From NCBI GenBank assembly GCA_022768655.1, contig JALEQD010000107.1, positions 1 to 43,685 on the forward strand: a DNA stretch of 43,685 bases, given 5' to 3'. Shown piece by piece: positions 17,646-28,800 of this stretch. Made by a program: the position numbers and the translations under genes. Every line of letters starts with the position of its first letter. The first letter of the stretch is position 1. The stretch comes from Anaeroplasma sp. Lineage in GTDB: Bacteria > Bacillota_I > Bacilli_A > Acholeplasmatales > Anaeroplasmataceae. Under the pieces are notes generated by a model. The model searched no databases. It had not been told where the DNA came from and saw only the letters and a list, made by a program, of their open reading frames with translations.

Positions 17646-20287
17646 CTTTTCATCCCTTTACTATTTTTTTTAAATAAACTGACAATATCCTGCCATCTAA
17701 GCTTTCTAATAATTACATCACAAATAAATAATACAACACAAATAATCATAAATAATGGCATAAATTCATATGTATAAAGTTGTAAATCCATTCCATCATT
17801 ATTGATTGAAAGCTTTCCATCCTCTGAAACCTTACCATTATGATTAACCATTGAATATAAATTAGATGGATCATATTTTTGGAATTCATTATATTCCTTA
17901 TTATAAGAAATACATAAATTCTTTGTTTCTATAAATTCTATATTTCCTTGGCTATATTTTAAATTAATAACATATTTTCCATTTAATGATGTATCTATTG
18001 TTACAAAATAATTCATCGAATCAAAAGCCATTTCATATTTGGCTTCATTATTATTTGGATCAACAACAGTTAATTCCATCTTTGCCTTATCTGTAGCAAC
18101 AGGCGCATTTATAATTACATCAGTTTTATTTCCATTTTGTTCTAAATTGAATATAAATGGTGAATATACCTGAAGCTTTGGCATATTAACATCTATAACA
18201 TTTGATAGAATTGAATGACCAACACTATCATCATTTCGCCAAGATTGCATTGCATTTCCTGTAATGCTTGATGCTAGTGATGAAACAAAACCATTTCCAT
18301 AACTCCAAGTTGAATATAATGGATAGCTAGTGCTTTTTTCATAAACATCAATAATTGATGAAGCAGTAGGCTTTAAAATACAAGTGAAGAATTCACTAAT
18401 ATTTTCTGGCTTTCCTGAAATTTTATCTACTAATTCATCCTTTGTCTTTACAATACTAACTGAAAAATCACCATATTTATGATTTTCAGTAATTTTATCA
18501 GCTATAGTTGTTAAAATCAAATTCTTTGCGCTTTCCCTATCATAAACCTGATAATAATTACCATTTCCATTTGAAGCAATAGCTTTTAACAAAGAATTTT
18601 CAGAATCAGATTCTGTATTAGCAGTATAAATAACACTAACATGAACATTAGCCTCAGCAAGCTTTGTTGCTGTTTCTGTTGATTTATCCTCATCTAATGA
18701 ATAAGCTCTACCATCTGATATAAGTATTGCTTCTTTTTTATAATAATTTAATTTTTCAACAAGACTTAATGTTCTACTTAATCCAGCAGAAATTGATGTA
18801 GCTTGCTTTGCTTCTAAATTCATTATTTCCTTTTTAGCAAGCTCTTTATTTGTAGGAGTCATTTTATCAATATTAAAAACAATCTCAACATCTGCATAAA
18901 AAGCAACAACTAATAAATCATAATTTTCATCAAGCATATCAATAATTGCACAAGCAGATTCCTTAGCCATAATAAAATGACTTATTTGATTCATACTTTT
19001 AGAAATATCTAATATTAATGTATATAACTTTCTATTATTATCATTATTATCAAATTTTACAGGTAGAATAGAACCAAATTCTATTAATATTTCATTATCC
19101 TCTCCATTTTGAATATATGTATTTCCTAAGGTAACTAAGCTTTTACCAAACTCTGAAACAGCAATTTCTAAATTTGATACAAACGCATCAGCATTATTTA
19201 GCTTGCTAACATCAGTATTAGAAATAACTATTTCATCAAATGTACATAATTCCTCTAAAAGATATGGAACATCTTTATTACCTACATAATAGGTAACATC
19301 ATATTCAAATGAATCATAAATTGAATCAAATTCTTCCTTATCTGTTTCTTCCTCAGAAATAAATAATACCTTTACATTTCCTAAAACCTCTTGAGTAAAT
19401 AAATAATTATTATTATATTTACTATTATCATATACCTCATTATCTTCAGTATAATCTGATAATTCAGCCTTATAAGTAAATGAACCTTCACTTTCAGTAT
19501 CAGTTTTCATTGTAACAGTATTCATTCCTTCATTTAATGCTTCTACTGTTTCACTAAATAGTAAATCATCCTTATACAATCTAACAACAGCCTTAGAAGC
19601 TGTATTAGATTCAATAACAATATCTACAAGGCTTTCACTATCCACGTATGCTTTATCATCAAATCTTACATCTGATATTTGAATTTCCTTGTCATCTGGC
19701 TTTAAATTATTATCTAAATAGATTGCATCTATAAATATTTCTTTTGATTCTAAATCATCTGCAAGTCCAGAGATAACTTGATTATTTGTATCATAGCCAT
19801 CTGTAATTAATACAATTCTTTTTATTACATTATCATTAAACAATGATGCTGTAAAATTTAATGCATCAAAAATATTAGTTTCAGATGTATCAACCTTTGT
19901 ATTTTTAACCGATACCAAATCAAATCCAAGCTCAACTAAAATCTCATGATCCTTACCAAAGGCAACAACTCCAAGCTTACTATTTCTTGGAAGATTATCC
20001 TTTAAATCCTCAATATATTCATCAATCTTTTCATAATTATCTATTGAAGAATAGCTAACATCTGCCATAACATAAACATTAGTTTCAGTTACAACTCTTT
20101 CAAGCTTCATACCTGCTAAGCATAGTGATACTAAAACAATTATTACAGCATGTAAAACTAAAGATCCAACATTATGAAAATTGAAGCTTTCCTTCTTTAT
20201 TGATACAAAAAATGAAATAAATAATAATACTAATAAAACCAATCCTATGATTAATAAATATGGATTATCGAAGCTGATATTGCTCAT
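17642..20287 (-). CDS. Membrane protein with two von Willebrand A domains and an amidotransferase-like linker
   Basis: In this 881-residue protein, two N-terminal helices (about 10-30 and 42-60) precede VWA domain 1 with MIDAS DVSYS (76-80) and LITDGYD. An unassigned beta segment is followed by a region resembling a class I glutamine amidotransferase fold without its catalytic residues (about 303-400). VWA domain 2 has DISKS (427-431) and ISDG. A beta domain and one C-terminal helix (about 845-865) complete it. The architecture is that of large VWA proteins encoded with MoxR and DUF58 genes. Both metal-binding sites look complete. It overlaps the preceding VWA gene by 23 bases and the following lipoprotein gene by four. 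It probably acts outside the membrane, with MoxR remodelling it from inside. Confidence 0.85.
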   Translation of the reverse strand: MSNISFDNPYLLIIGLVLLVLLFISFFVSIKKESFNFHNVGSLVLHAVIIVLVSLCLAGMKLERVVTETNVYVMADVSYSSIDNYEKIDEYIEDLKDNLPRNSKLGVVAFGKDHEILVELGFDLVSVKNTKVDTSETNIFDALNFTASLFNDNVIKRIVLITDGYDTNNQVISGLADDLESKEIFIDAIYLDNNLKPDDKEIQISDVRFDDKAYVDSESLVDIVIESNTASKAVVRLYKDDLLFSETVEALNEGMNTVTMKTDTESEGSFTYKAELSDYTEDNEVYDNSKYNNNYLFTQEVLGNVKVLFISEEETDKEEFDSIYDSFEYDVTYYVGNKDVPYLLEELCTFDEIVISNTDVSKLNNADAFVSNLEIAVSEFGKSLVTLGNTYIQNGEDNEILIEFGSILPVKFDNNDNNRKLYTLILDISKSMNQISHFIMAKESACAIIDMLDENYDLLVVAFYADVEIVFNIDKMTPTNKELAKKEIMNLEAKQATSISAGLSRTLSLVEKLNYYKKEAILISDGRAYSLDEDKSTETATKLAEANVHVSVIYTANTESDSENSLLKAIASNGNGNYYQVYDRESAKNLILTTIADKITENHKYGDFSVSIVKTKDELVDKISGKPENISEFFTCILKPTASSIIDVYEKSTSYPLYSTWSYGNGFVSSLASSITGNAMQSWRNDDSVGHSILSNVIDVNMPKLQVYSPFIFNLEQNGNKTDVIINAPVATDKAKMELTVVDPNNNEAKYEMAFDSMNYFVTIDTSLNGKYVINLKYSQGNIEFIETKNLCISYNKEYNEFQKYDPSNLYSMVNHNGKVSEDGKLSINNDGMDLQLYTYEFMPLFMIICVVLFICDVIIRKLRWQDIVSLFKKNSKGMKR

Positions 20288-22130
20288 AACAATACACCGC
20301 CCAATCAGCTACAAATAGTAGCGCAAGTAATACATAAAAAATAATTAAATTATCATATGTACCATTTAAACTATCATTTGATGCTTGTCCATTTATTACA
20401 ACATTTAAAGCATCAATTTCATTTTCAGAAAGTGGATAGCTACTATAAATATTAAATTCTTTATCATAATCCTGATAAGAAACTATTATTTTATAGCTAC
20501 CAATTTCTTGAAGCTTATAATTAACTACAGAAGATGAAACACCCAAATTCTTTACATTTTTTAATGGAGTTTCAATTCTAATGTTTTTGACTGCTGATGT
20601 GGTATTTATTGTGATTTCATCTCCACAAACATAATTACTATTTTCTATTATTTCTGGGAATGAATAATCCAATAAATTTCTAAATAATACTAAATAATTA
20701 TACGTAAGTGGAAGATTAGTATTATGTAAATTGAATGCAAATACTATTTCAGTATTTCCATATGTATTTGTACCACTAAATACTACTGGACTACCATTAG
20801 TAGTCATTAGCGTAGTAAATTGTCTATATTGTCCATATCGATTATATTCCTTAACATACATATCAATATTACTCATACCATCAGTAAGCTTCTTATAAAT
20901 ACTTGTGCTACCTTGAGCAAGCTCAAGCTTTGCACCTGAGATAAGTGAAATATTTTCTTTAAAGCTAATTCCAGAATCAACTGGACTTCCCTTTTGATCA
21001 AATAACCAAACACTTCCATCATTTGGCATAGAATTAGGAATATATGAATCAAAGACATATAATCCATAGCCTCTATTTTCATTGTAATCCTTTGTTGCTA
21101 AAACATCGATATTATTAACACCAAAGGCCTTCATTATATTATTTAAATAAAATGGATAATCACTTACAATAAGTGCTTTATATTCATGTTCTTTGACAAT
21201 ATTATAAACAATATATTGATTATCTAAGGCTAAAGCATCCTCATTTTCGATTCTTACCTCTAGATAATCAAAATTAGCATTATTTGATTCAAATGTAATA
21301 TCTTTTGAATCATTATCACTAAAATCTATTTCCTTAGTTTCAATTAATTGATTATCACTATATAATGATACATTAATCTTATTATTAGCACCATTTGAAT
21401 TTACATTTGTACTTACAAGTATAGCCTCACTTGAAATTAGATTATTTGAATCATCATATACAGCAGGAATAACTTTATATTCAACATTTGTAACACTATA
21501 ATTAATTACATCACTTCCAACATTAATAAGCTCAATATTTGAGGTATTAACATTTTTATCAGTAATTAAATAAGTTTTAACTGAAGGATTATTATCAAAA
21601 TACTTTTGTGCATATGAAATTGCTGAAGTATAATTATTTGATAAATATGCACTGCTTTGCTTATTTAATAATTCAATTGCTGATTTTTTATCCTCATTTT
21701 TTTCATAAACAATTGTTGTAGAATTACCAACATAAACAAGTGTATATATACTTCCATCATATGAATTTTCAATAACATTAGCTATTTCAAGCTTTGCTTT
21801 ATCAAATCTTGATGATTCACCATCTATTATGTTCATACTTGCAGATCCATCTAAAATGAAGCAATATTCCTTTGCACCATTTTTTACGATAAATTTCGGA
21901 TGAGCAAGCAATATGCTTAAAATTACTACCATTAAGCATTGTAAAATAAGTGAAATTAATCCTCTAATTTTAGAGATAGGCTTTCTATTTTTCAAAAATC
22001 TTTCACTTAAATGCCATATATAATTAGATGTAATAGTTTGTTCAGTATACTTATTCTTAATAATATAAATAATAATAAGAATTGGTACACCTATTAAGCC
22101 TAATAAGGCTAAAGGATAAACAAATGTCAT
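20265..22130 (-). CDS. BatA-type membrane protein with VWA domain
   Basis: The N-terminus (about residues 1-80) matches the BatA N-terminal two-helix unit (YPLALLGLIGVPILIIIY ... LQCLMVVILSILLAHPKF). A VWA domain with MIDAS DGSAS (94-98) follows, then a long beta-rich extracytoplasmic part and one helix near the C-terminus (about 594-612). Bat proteins were named for aerotolerance in Bacteroides; in other bacteria the same arrangement accompanies MoxR-dependent assembly of surface or metal-containing proteins. The ATG overlaps the DUF58 stop by ATGA and has AAGGAGGT upstream. The length of 621 residues is in the family range. The exact partner is unknown. Confidence 0.85.
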   Translation of the reverse strand: MTFVYPLALLGLIGVPILIIIYIIKNKYTEQTITSNYIWHLSERFLKNRKPISKIRGLISLILQCLMVVILSILLAHPKFIVKNGAKEYCFILDGSASMNIIDGESSRFDKAKLEIANVIENSYDGSIYTLVYVGNSTTIVYEKNEDKKSAIELLNKQSSAYLSNNYTSAISYAQKYFDNNPSVKTYLITDKNVNTSNIELINVGSDVINYSVTNVEYKVIPAVYDDSNNLISSEAILVSTNVNSNGANNKINVSLYSDNQLIETKEIDFSDNDSKDITFESNNANFDYLEVRIENEDALALDNQYIVYNIVKEHEYKALIVSDYPFYLNNIMKAFGVNNIDVLATKDYNENRGYGLYVFDSYIPNSMPNDGSVWLFDQKGSPVDSGISFKENISLISGAKLELAQGSTSIYKKLTDGMSNIDMYVKEYNRYGQYRQFTTLMTTNGSPVVFSGTNTYGNTEIVFAFNLHNTNLPLTYNYLVLFRNLLDYSFPEIIENSNYVCGDEITINTTSAVKNIRIETPLKNVKNLGVSSSVVNYKLQEIGSYKIIVSYQDYDKEFNIYSSYPLSENEIDALNVVINGQASNDSLNGTYDNLIIFYVLLALLFVADWAVYCYEQYQLR

Positions 22131-23008
22131 TTTAATACCTCCTTACTTGGAAGCATAGAAATAAATAAATCATTCATTTTTACATCCTCAGCTACCATGA
22201 TGTATTTAGCACCCCTAGATAAGCAAAAGCTTTCTAAATCATCTTGAATAAATTTAACTGCCTTTCTATAGGCTGACATAACATCCTTATTGATGTTTTT
22301 ACGATAAAAATCATTTACATTTTCTGAATCAAAGAAATGAACCTTTCCTCTAACTACAGGATTTAATTCCTCATTTGATAATACCTGCATACATAAAACA
22401 TCTCTTTTTTTACTAACAAGATAATCAATGCCATCTTTGAAATTATCCTCAGTTAAAAAATCTGAAATAATAACAGATAGTCCATCACCATATCCAACAT
22501 TAGCATTTCTTATTGCTTCAGAAAATCTAAAGCTTCCATCAAAAACAATATCATTTATTTTATTTATGGATGTGTAGAATTGATCCTTACCTACCATATT
22601 AACAACAACTTCATATACAATATCATTTTGTATGTAGTAGATTGATACTTTGTCCATACAAGCTAAAGAAATATATGCAAATGCAGCTGCAATTTGTAAA
22701 GCCTTATCAGCTTTTTTAGTATTAAGCTCCATAGATCTTGAAGCATCTATATATATTTTAGTATTTAATCTTCTTTCATCAAGATATTGCTTAAGATATA
22801 AATTTTCACTTCTTGCATATTGATTCCAATCAATTTTTGAAATGTCATCTCCTGGCAAATAATTCCTATAGTCTGCAAACTCACATGAAGAACCAAAGCT
22901 TTTACTTTGATGCATACCACCGAATAAACCAGCAACATTATTTTTTATAATCATTTCAAGGGTTTCAATGTCCTGCAAGAATTCTTCATTAATTGCATAC
23001 TTTCCCAT
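22127..23008 (-). CDS. DUF58 family protein (MoxR partner)
   Basis: This 293-residue soluble protein carries the DUF58 signature, Y-R-x-Y-x-P-G-D-D-x-x-x-I-D-W at about residues 48-62, followed by a VWA-like fold (IYIDASRSMEL). DUF58 proteins sit directly downstream of moxR in most MoxR operons and are thought to act with it. The gene begins six bases after the moxR stop; AAAGGA lies upstream of the ATG. Its end overlaps the BatA-type gene. The segment SFGSSCEFADYRNYL is the typical lead-in to the motif. Function beyond partnership with MoxR is not known for the family. Confidence 0.9.
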   Translation of the reverse strand: MGKYAINEEFLQDIETLEMIIKNNVAGLFGGMHQSKSFGSSCEFADYRNYLPGDDISKIDWNQYARSENLYLKQYLDERRLNTKIYIDASRSMELNTKKADKALQIAAAFAYISLACMDKVSIYYIQNDIVYEVVVNMVGKDQFYTSINKINDIVFDGSFRFSEAIRNANVGYGDGLSVIISDFLTEDNFKDGIDYLVSKKRDVLCMQVLSNEELNPVVRGKVHFFDSENVNDFYRKNINKDVMSAYRKAVKFIQDDLESFCLSRGAKYIMVAEDVKMNDLFISMLPSKEVLK

Positions 23009-23014
23009 AAAAAA

Positions 23015-23998
23015 CTAATCCTTTTTACATTCCTTTAATAATAATCTAATAACATCATCTACAGATAAATGTTCATTAATTGCATTAAAATTAACCTTCA
23101 TTCTATGACGTAATACTGGATATGCTAAAGCGTCAATATCCTCAATTGAAACATTGTAATTTCCGTTCATTAACGCTCTAACCTTCGCAGCAGTAATCAA
23201 TGCTTGTCCAGCTCTTGGAGAAACACCATGCTTAATATACTTAATTGCAGTATTAGAAGTACCAGGAAGCTCAGGATGAGTTTTAGAAACTAAATTCATT
23301 GCATATTCTAATACATCATCAATAACTGGAACACTTTTTGCTAATTCTCTCATTTCAAGAATAGTTGCACCATCAACTACAGAATTTGCTGTTTCATCCA
23401 TAGTAATTTGTGTCATTGTGACAATATCCTTTAATTCCTTAACAGTTGGAAATTCCATTAATAATTTAAACATAAAGCGGTCCATCTGTGCTTCTGGAAG
23501 AGGATAAGTACCATCCTGCTCTATCGGATTTTGTGTTGCAAGCACAAAGAATGGCTCAGCCATTTTATATGTTTCATTTGATACAGTAACCTTATGCTCC
23601 TGCATTACCTCAAGCATCGCAGATTGTGTTTTTGGTGTGGCACGGTTAATTTCATCTGCTAAAATTAAATTTGCAAAAATTGGTCCACGGTTAAATACCA
23701 TGTTCATTTTTCCATCTGCATCTTTTTCAATTATATTTGTACCTGTAACATCAGAAGGCATTAAATCTGGTGTAAACTGAATTCTAGAAAATGGTAAATT
23801 TAAAACCTTACCTAATGTTCTAACTAAACGAGTCTTTCCAACTCCAGGAATACCCTCAAGTAATACATTACCACCAGAAATTATTGCAATAATAACATTA
23901 TTAACAATATCCTCCTGACCAACGATATCCTTGCTTATTTCTTCTTTTACTTTATTAATCGTTTCACTAAACTTTTTTACTTGTTCTAAATTATCCAT
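23015..23998 (-). CDS. MoxR-type AAA+ ATPase
   Basis: This 327-residue cytoplasmic ATPase has Walker A GIPGVGKT (49-56), the MoxR block FSRIQFTPDLMPSDVTG, Walker B LILADEIN (111-118), and the sensor region VLATQNPIEQDGTYPLPEAQMDRF. The C-terminal lid contains the SPRAGQAL motif. MoxR ATPases act as chaperones that mature or insert cofactors into partner proteins, usually with VWA-domain proteins as adaptors. AAGGAG precedes the ATG, six bases after the stop of the upstream 572-aa gene. All catalytic residues are present. Together with DUF58 and VWA genes this forms the standard module, here extended by redox genes. Confidence 0.95.
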   Translation of the reverse strand: MDNLEQVKKFSETINKVKEEISKDIVGQEDIVNNVIIAIISGGNVLLEGIPGVGKTRLVRTLGKVLNLPFSRIQFTPDLMPSDVTGTNIIEKDADGKMNMVFNRGPIFANLILADEINRATPKTQSAMLEVMQEHKVTVSNETYKMAEPFFVLATQNPIEQDGTYPLPEAQMDRFMFKLLMEFPTVKELKDIVTMTQITMDETANSVVDGATILEMRELAKSVPVIDDVLEYAMNLVSKTHPELPGTSNTAIKYIKHGVSPRAGQALITAAKVRALMNGNYNVSIEDIDALAYPVLRHRMKVNFNAINEHLSVDDVIRLLLKECKKD

Positions 23999-24004
23999 TT
24001 CAAT

Positions 24005-25723
24005 TTACTCCTTATTATTAACCTTTAATAAATAGCTATAATATGAATTAATATAAGCTACCATTTCTTCTGTCAATTTTCCTTCATTGATTAATCCATT
24101 AATAATAGCATAATAGCTATCATATAGCTCTCCATATGAAACAAGCTCATTCTTTTCATAATCATATATTAAATCTGTACTACTAAAGATGAAGTCTCCA
24201 TCTCCTAAGCCTCCACCACCACTAAAATCAGTATTCCAGCTTGAATCAGAATCAGCACCATTTTCTCCACTGTTTATCTCATCTTCTCTATCTGCCTTTG
24301 GAAGACCAAATAATTCACGAAGCTTGTCTTCTACATAATAACAAACATCTCTATTTTCAGCCTTTTCTGAAACCTGAAAAACCATAACAGGCTCAAGCTT
24401 ATCAAGCGCAGCCTTTATATTTTCAGATAGCTTAAAGACAGACCCTGAAATTGCTGTATTCAAATCAATAGTATATTGACTTAATGCTTTGTAAAAAGCA
24501 TCCTCATGATCTAATTTAGTCGTTTCTAAATAAGAATTTACAGAAGCAATATCCTTTTTTATTATATATGTAGCTCCACCTGCATTTTTATCTAATGCTT
24601 CATTATATTTTCTTTGAATAGCTAAAAGCACAGATTGAACATCACTACTTGAATAGTCATTACATGCCTCAGCTAGCAAAAAATACTTACTAGTTCCTAG
24701 GCTTTCAATAACATATGTGTTATTTGGTACCTCAATTTTATAGGTTCCAGGTGAAGGACAAGTAAATTCATGCTCAATTAAATAATTTTCATTTGCCGAA
24801 ATACTTTCAACCACTGGTTCCTGTGTAACAATTTGTGTTGTACCATCCTCTGCCTTAATAGAATATGGCACAAATGATAATTTAGCAGTTGAAGATGCTT
24901 TTCCATCAGCAACAAATTTAACTTTCGTATTAGCTTCTAGCTTATATTCTTCATTATCATTTGAAGAAATCAAATTATAATTTACTACATCCTTTAATGT
25001 ATTATAAACCTCTTTATTTGTGCTTTCTGTAAGCATTAATAAATTAATATTAGCTATAGCTGTTAATACATTACTTTTCATTTGACTTTCTTTTTTTGAT
25101 TCCTTTAATCCATCAATTAATAAATTCAATTCATAAACATATTTTTCTTTATTAACATCACTCATTTTAGAATCATTAACATATTTCACTAGCTTCTCAA
25201 TCTGAAGAATTTGCCATTCAGATAGTGTATAATCCTTATCTGGATCTTCAGGCTCAATAATTGGATGAATAACCTTTGGAATAATTATTGAGGTTGTAAG
25301 TAATACACAGCTAAGTCCAAATAAAATATAAATAATATAATGTATTTTAAATTTTAATTTCTTAGTGGTTATTTCTTTTAATTTATTTAAGGTATCTTCC
25401 CTTTGAATATTTATAATAAGCTCATCCTTATCTTTATATTCAATCATTGTCTGTACCTTTTCATTTAAATCAAGCTCATTATCTAATCTTATAGCTATCT
25501 TCTTATCATTTGGCTTAAAGATAAAATATAAAACTAGAAATAAAACTAATCCACTACTTAATCCTATGATTAAATCTAACCATATTTGTAAGCTAATTAC
25601 TTCTCTTTTACTTAAAATAAATAAGATAGAAAAAATAATAAAGAAAAGTGAGAATGAAATAATTAAACATTTAATTAAAAATTCAATCATAATTTTCTTT
25701 TTAAAATTATTAAATTCATTCAT
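24005..25723 (-). CDS. Membrane protein of unknown function, first gene of the MoxR operon
   Basis: In this 572-residue protein, two helices at about 14-35 and 45-66 are followed by a cytoplasmic loop, a third helix at about 126-148 and a large extracytoplasmic part. The two-helix, LDNELDLNEKVQT..., third-helix layout resembles DUF4175-like proteins that are often encoded upstream of moxR, but I cannot confirm the family. A Gly/Asp-rich stretch (SGGGGLGDGDF) lies near residue 500. Start: AGGAAGTGAG upstream of the ATG. It lies six bases from moxR and is very likely a membrane component of the same machine. Confidence 0.75.
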   Translation of the reverse strand: MNEFNNFKKKIMIEFLIKCLIISFSLFFIIFSILFILSKREVISLQIWLDLIIGLSSGLVLFLVLYFIFKPNDKKIAIRLDNELDLNEKVQTMIEYKDKDELIINIQREDTLNKLKEITTKKLKFKIHYIIYILFGLSCVLLTTSIIIPKVIHPIIEPEDPDKDYTLSEWQILQIEKLVKYVNDSKMSDVNKEKYVYELNLLIDGLKESKKESQMKSNVLTAIANINLLMLTESTNKEVYNTLKDVVNYNLISSNDNEEYKLEANTKVKFVADGKASSTAKLSFVPYSIKAEDGTTQIVTQEPVVESISANENYLIEHEFTCPSPGTYKIEVPNNTYVIESLGTSKYFLLAEACNDYSSSDVQSVLLAIQRKYNEALDKNAGGATYIIKKDIASVNSYLETTKLDHEDAFYKALSQYTIDLNTAISGSVFKLSENIKAALDKLEPVMVFQVSEKAENRDVCYYVEDKLRELFGLPKADREDEINSGENGADSDSSWNTDFSGGGGLGDGDFIFSSTDLIYDYEKNELVSYGELYDSYYAIINGLINEGKLTEEMVAYINSYYSYLLKVNNKE

Positions 25724-25762
25724 TAATTCTCACTTCCTTTTTATATTTTATAAACGTGACAA

Positions 25763-25790
25763 AATCATAGACCAAAATCAGTCTATGATT
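25763..25790 (-). terminator. Hairpin between the repeat lipoprotein and the MoxR operon
   Basis: The 10-bp arms AATCATAGAC (25763-25772) and GTCTATGATT (25781-25790) have an 8-base loop. On the minus strand only a short U-run (UUUU-G) follows. It may be a weak terminator of the upstream lipoprotein gene that lets some transcripts read into the MoxR operon; I see no convincing promoter in the 84-base gap. Confidence 0.55.
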
Positions 25791-25807
25791 AGTCAAATAT
25801 TAATTAT

Positions 25808-28800
25808 TTACTCAGTTGTAGTTTGCTTTGTAAAAGTATTTGTATTATCTGAAATAGTATTTTCATCTACTATTTTTAATGCAATTGGTTTTGCATTAAT
25901 TCCATAAAGAACTAGATATCCATCATTATATGTTATTTCTTGTGCAGCTTGATTATTTAATGATGCTGATGTTTCTGTAATTACTAATACCATCTCATCA
26001 CATGTCCATGTTCCTATAAATCCACTTGGTATTGTTACTTCTGATTCTGATGATTCTTCCTTAGTAAAGTTAGCATTACCATCATTTATACAACCTGTTG
26101 TTGCATCATATGTAAAAGTCATTTCATATCCAGTATCATCTACCATCACTAATGTTGTTGCATCACATGAAGTAATTGTATATGTAAAGTTATCATATTC
26201 TACTTCTAACTCGTTTGCTGCAAAAGTAATTGAACTCATACCATATGTCCATGTTCCTATGAAATTTTCATGTACCGTTACTTCTTTTTGAGTATACTTT
26301 CCACCACTTTGTTCTTGAAGTGTTCCATCTTCATTCATTGAAATATATAGTTTATATGAAGGAGATGTAACATCTGTAAAAACAGCAATACCATTATTAT
26401 ATGATGTAAACTCATACTCATATGTATTATCAATACAAACTTGCATAACTTTATTCTCGCTAATGATTAAAGTATCATTCTCTCCAACCCAAGTACCAAT
26501 CATCTTGTTAGGAGTAGCTGGTCTTGAATAAGTTATTGAAGGATCTGCCTCACCAGAAACATATAATGTTGCTGTAATAGTACCATTTTCATTTACTACA
26601 ATAACCAATTGATAATTAGGGCTAGTAGGATCTGTAAAAGTATAAACACCATTTAAAATAGAAGTTAGCTCATAACTAAATGTTCCATTTTCTAGAACTG
26701 AAGTTTCATCAAAAACTAAAGTATTTGTATTCCATGATGAAGAATATTCCCATTTACCTAACATACTATTAGGAACAACTCTTTTTGTTAAATTGATTGT
26801 ATTTCCTTCCACTGAATCAACGTACTCTGTAGCAGTTAAAACAGCATTATTTAATGATAACGTATATGCATAACTAGAATCTGTTTTATCAACATAAGTA
26901 TAAATGCCATTTTGTATTGAAGTAATAGAATATTCATAACCATTTGCAAATATTGAAGTTTCTGATACGATGATTGTTGTTGTCACACCGCCTTTATTAG
27001 TGAAATCCCATTTACCAATCATTTCATCAGAAGAGGCTAATTTAGTATAACTAGCATTATCAATTGTAATTGTTTTATTGCCATTTAAAGTAATTTCTAA
27101 AGTATAAGATGGACTAGTTACGTCTGTAAATGTATAAACACCATTTTGAATTGCTGTTAATTTATAATCATAAGAAGCATCAGAGTATATTTGTGATAAA
27201 CCTGAAGTAGTGATTTCTAAATCAAATTCATCACCCAACCATTTACCAACCAATTCATTAGGAATCACAAGTTCAACATCTTGACTTCCCTCTTTAGTTA
27301 ATTGGTAATCATTACCACCGAAAACTAAATATAATTTTTCATCAACTATTTTTAATGAAGCATTTGACATACATTCTTTACCCTCTACAAATGTAAGAGT
27401 AATAGTTCCATTAGATTCAACAACATATGTATACTTTCCAACACTTTGGAAATTCATAGTTAAATTATTTTCTTCAAATTCTGCCTCAACTGAAACCATT
27501 CCATTCATTACTGAACCAGTGTACTTTCCAGCAAGTTCAAATTTTGTAACTTCTGGATTTTCTGTTGATAAAGTAAATTTATTATCATTTGCATCAACTA
27601 ATTGTAATTTATATTTAGAATTTACAATGATATTGTAATTTAAATTATCTCCTGTAGAATCAGTTAATACAATTTCATTATTTGTATAGCTATATGCAAA
27701 GCTTTGAGTTTGTTCACCCTTAGTGATTGATACTCTTCCTTCATTAAATACTACAGTAACTAAATCAGTTCCAACTAATGTATAATATGTTCCACCTAAC
27801 ATGTTATTAACATCAGGATTTTCTAATACATTAACTGTAATAGTATTTGTTACAGTTGGATCTTCCTTTGCAGCGAATGTAACTACATAACTACCAGCTT
27901 CTGTTGCAGTAAATTTATATGCTTTTACACCCTTAACAGTTTCTTCTACTATTGAAGCTCCAGTTGTGTTTGCAGGTAAGCTTACAACACATGCTTGATC
28001 AAGTTTTGGAGCAATGCTAGGTGCTAAATACAATGTATTAGACTTATATATTTCATAAGTTTCTGTTGCATCAATAAAATCTGAATTTGCATTTAAATTC
28101 TCATAAGTTTTAATTCCAATTTCACTTGGGGTTTCAGGAGTAACGTTAATAGTGACAGTCTTTGTAACTGACTTTGATGAGAATGTAACTGTATAATTAC
28201 CAGCACAGTAGAATGTTATTGTTCCATTTGTTTGAACATTAACATAAGTGAAATCCAAATTCATTTCATCACTAGACATATCAATTTCAGTACCATCAAA
28301 CGCAGTACCTACTACTCTAACAGTTATTTTATCAATATCTGAATTTGCAGTTGATGGTGTAACATCTGTAATAGTAAATTGATATTGTTGACGATGAATT
28401 CCATCAACATCAATATTACCATTATCTAAATCCACATTAACTACTAATCCATTTGTCATTTCATTTTCGCCATATTTAACCTTAAAATCTGCTACAGCAA
28501 GATTAGAATAAGTATATTCACTATCACTTAGTTTAGCACCAATAGTTTGAACCATTTCATATTCTCTTGTAGTAAATTCTGGTGTTTCAGGTAAAGTAAA
28601 TGTATGATTTTCAGTATTAATTTCAGCATTAGAATATTTCTTTTCAGTTACTTTTGCTGTTTCAATATTACCAAATAGACCTAATGTGAATTCGGCATTC
28701 ATTTCAAAGCCATATTCTCCTTCAACAATCTTAAAGGCATAGCTATAAACTGTTTTTCCTTCAACAACCTCAACCTTTTGACTAAAATCATAACCATATT

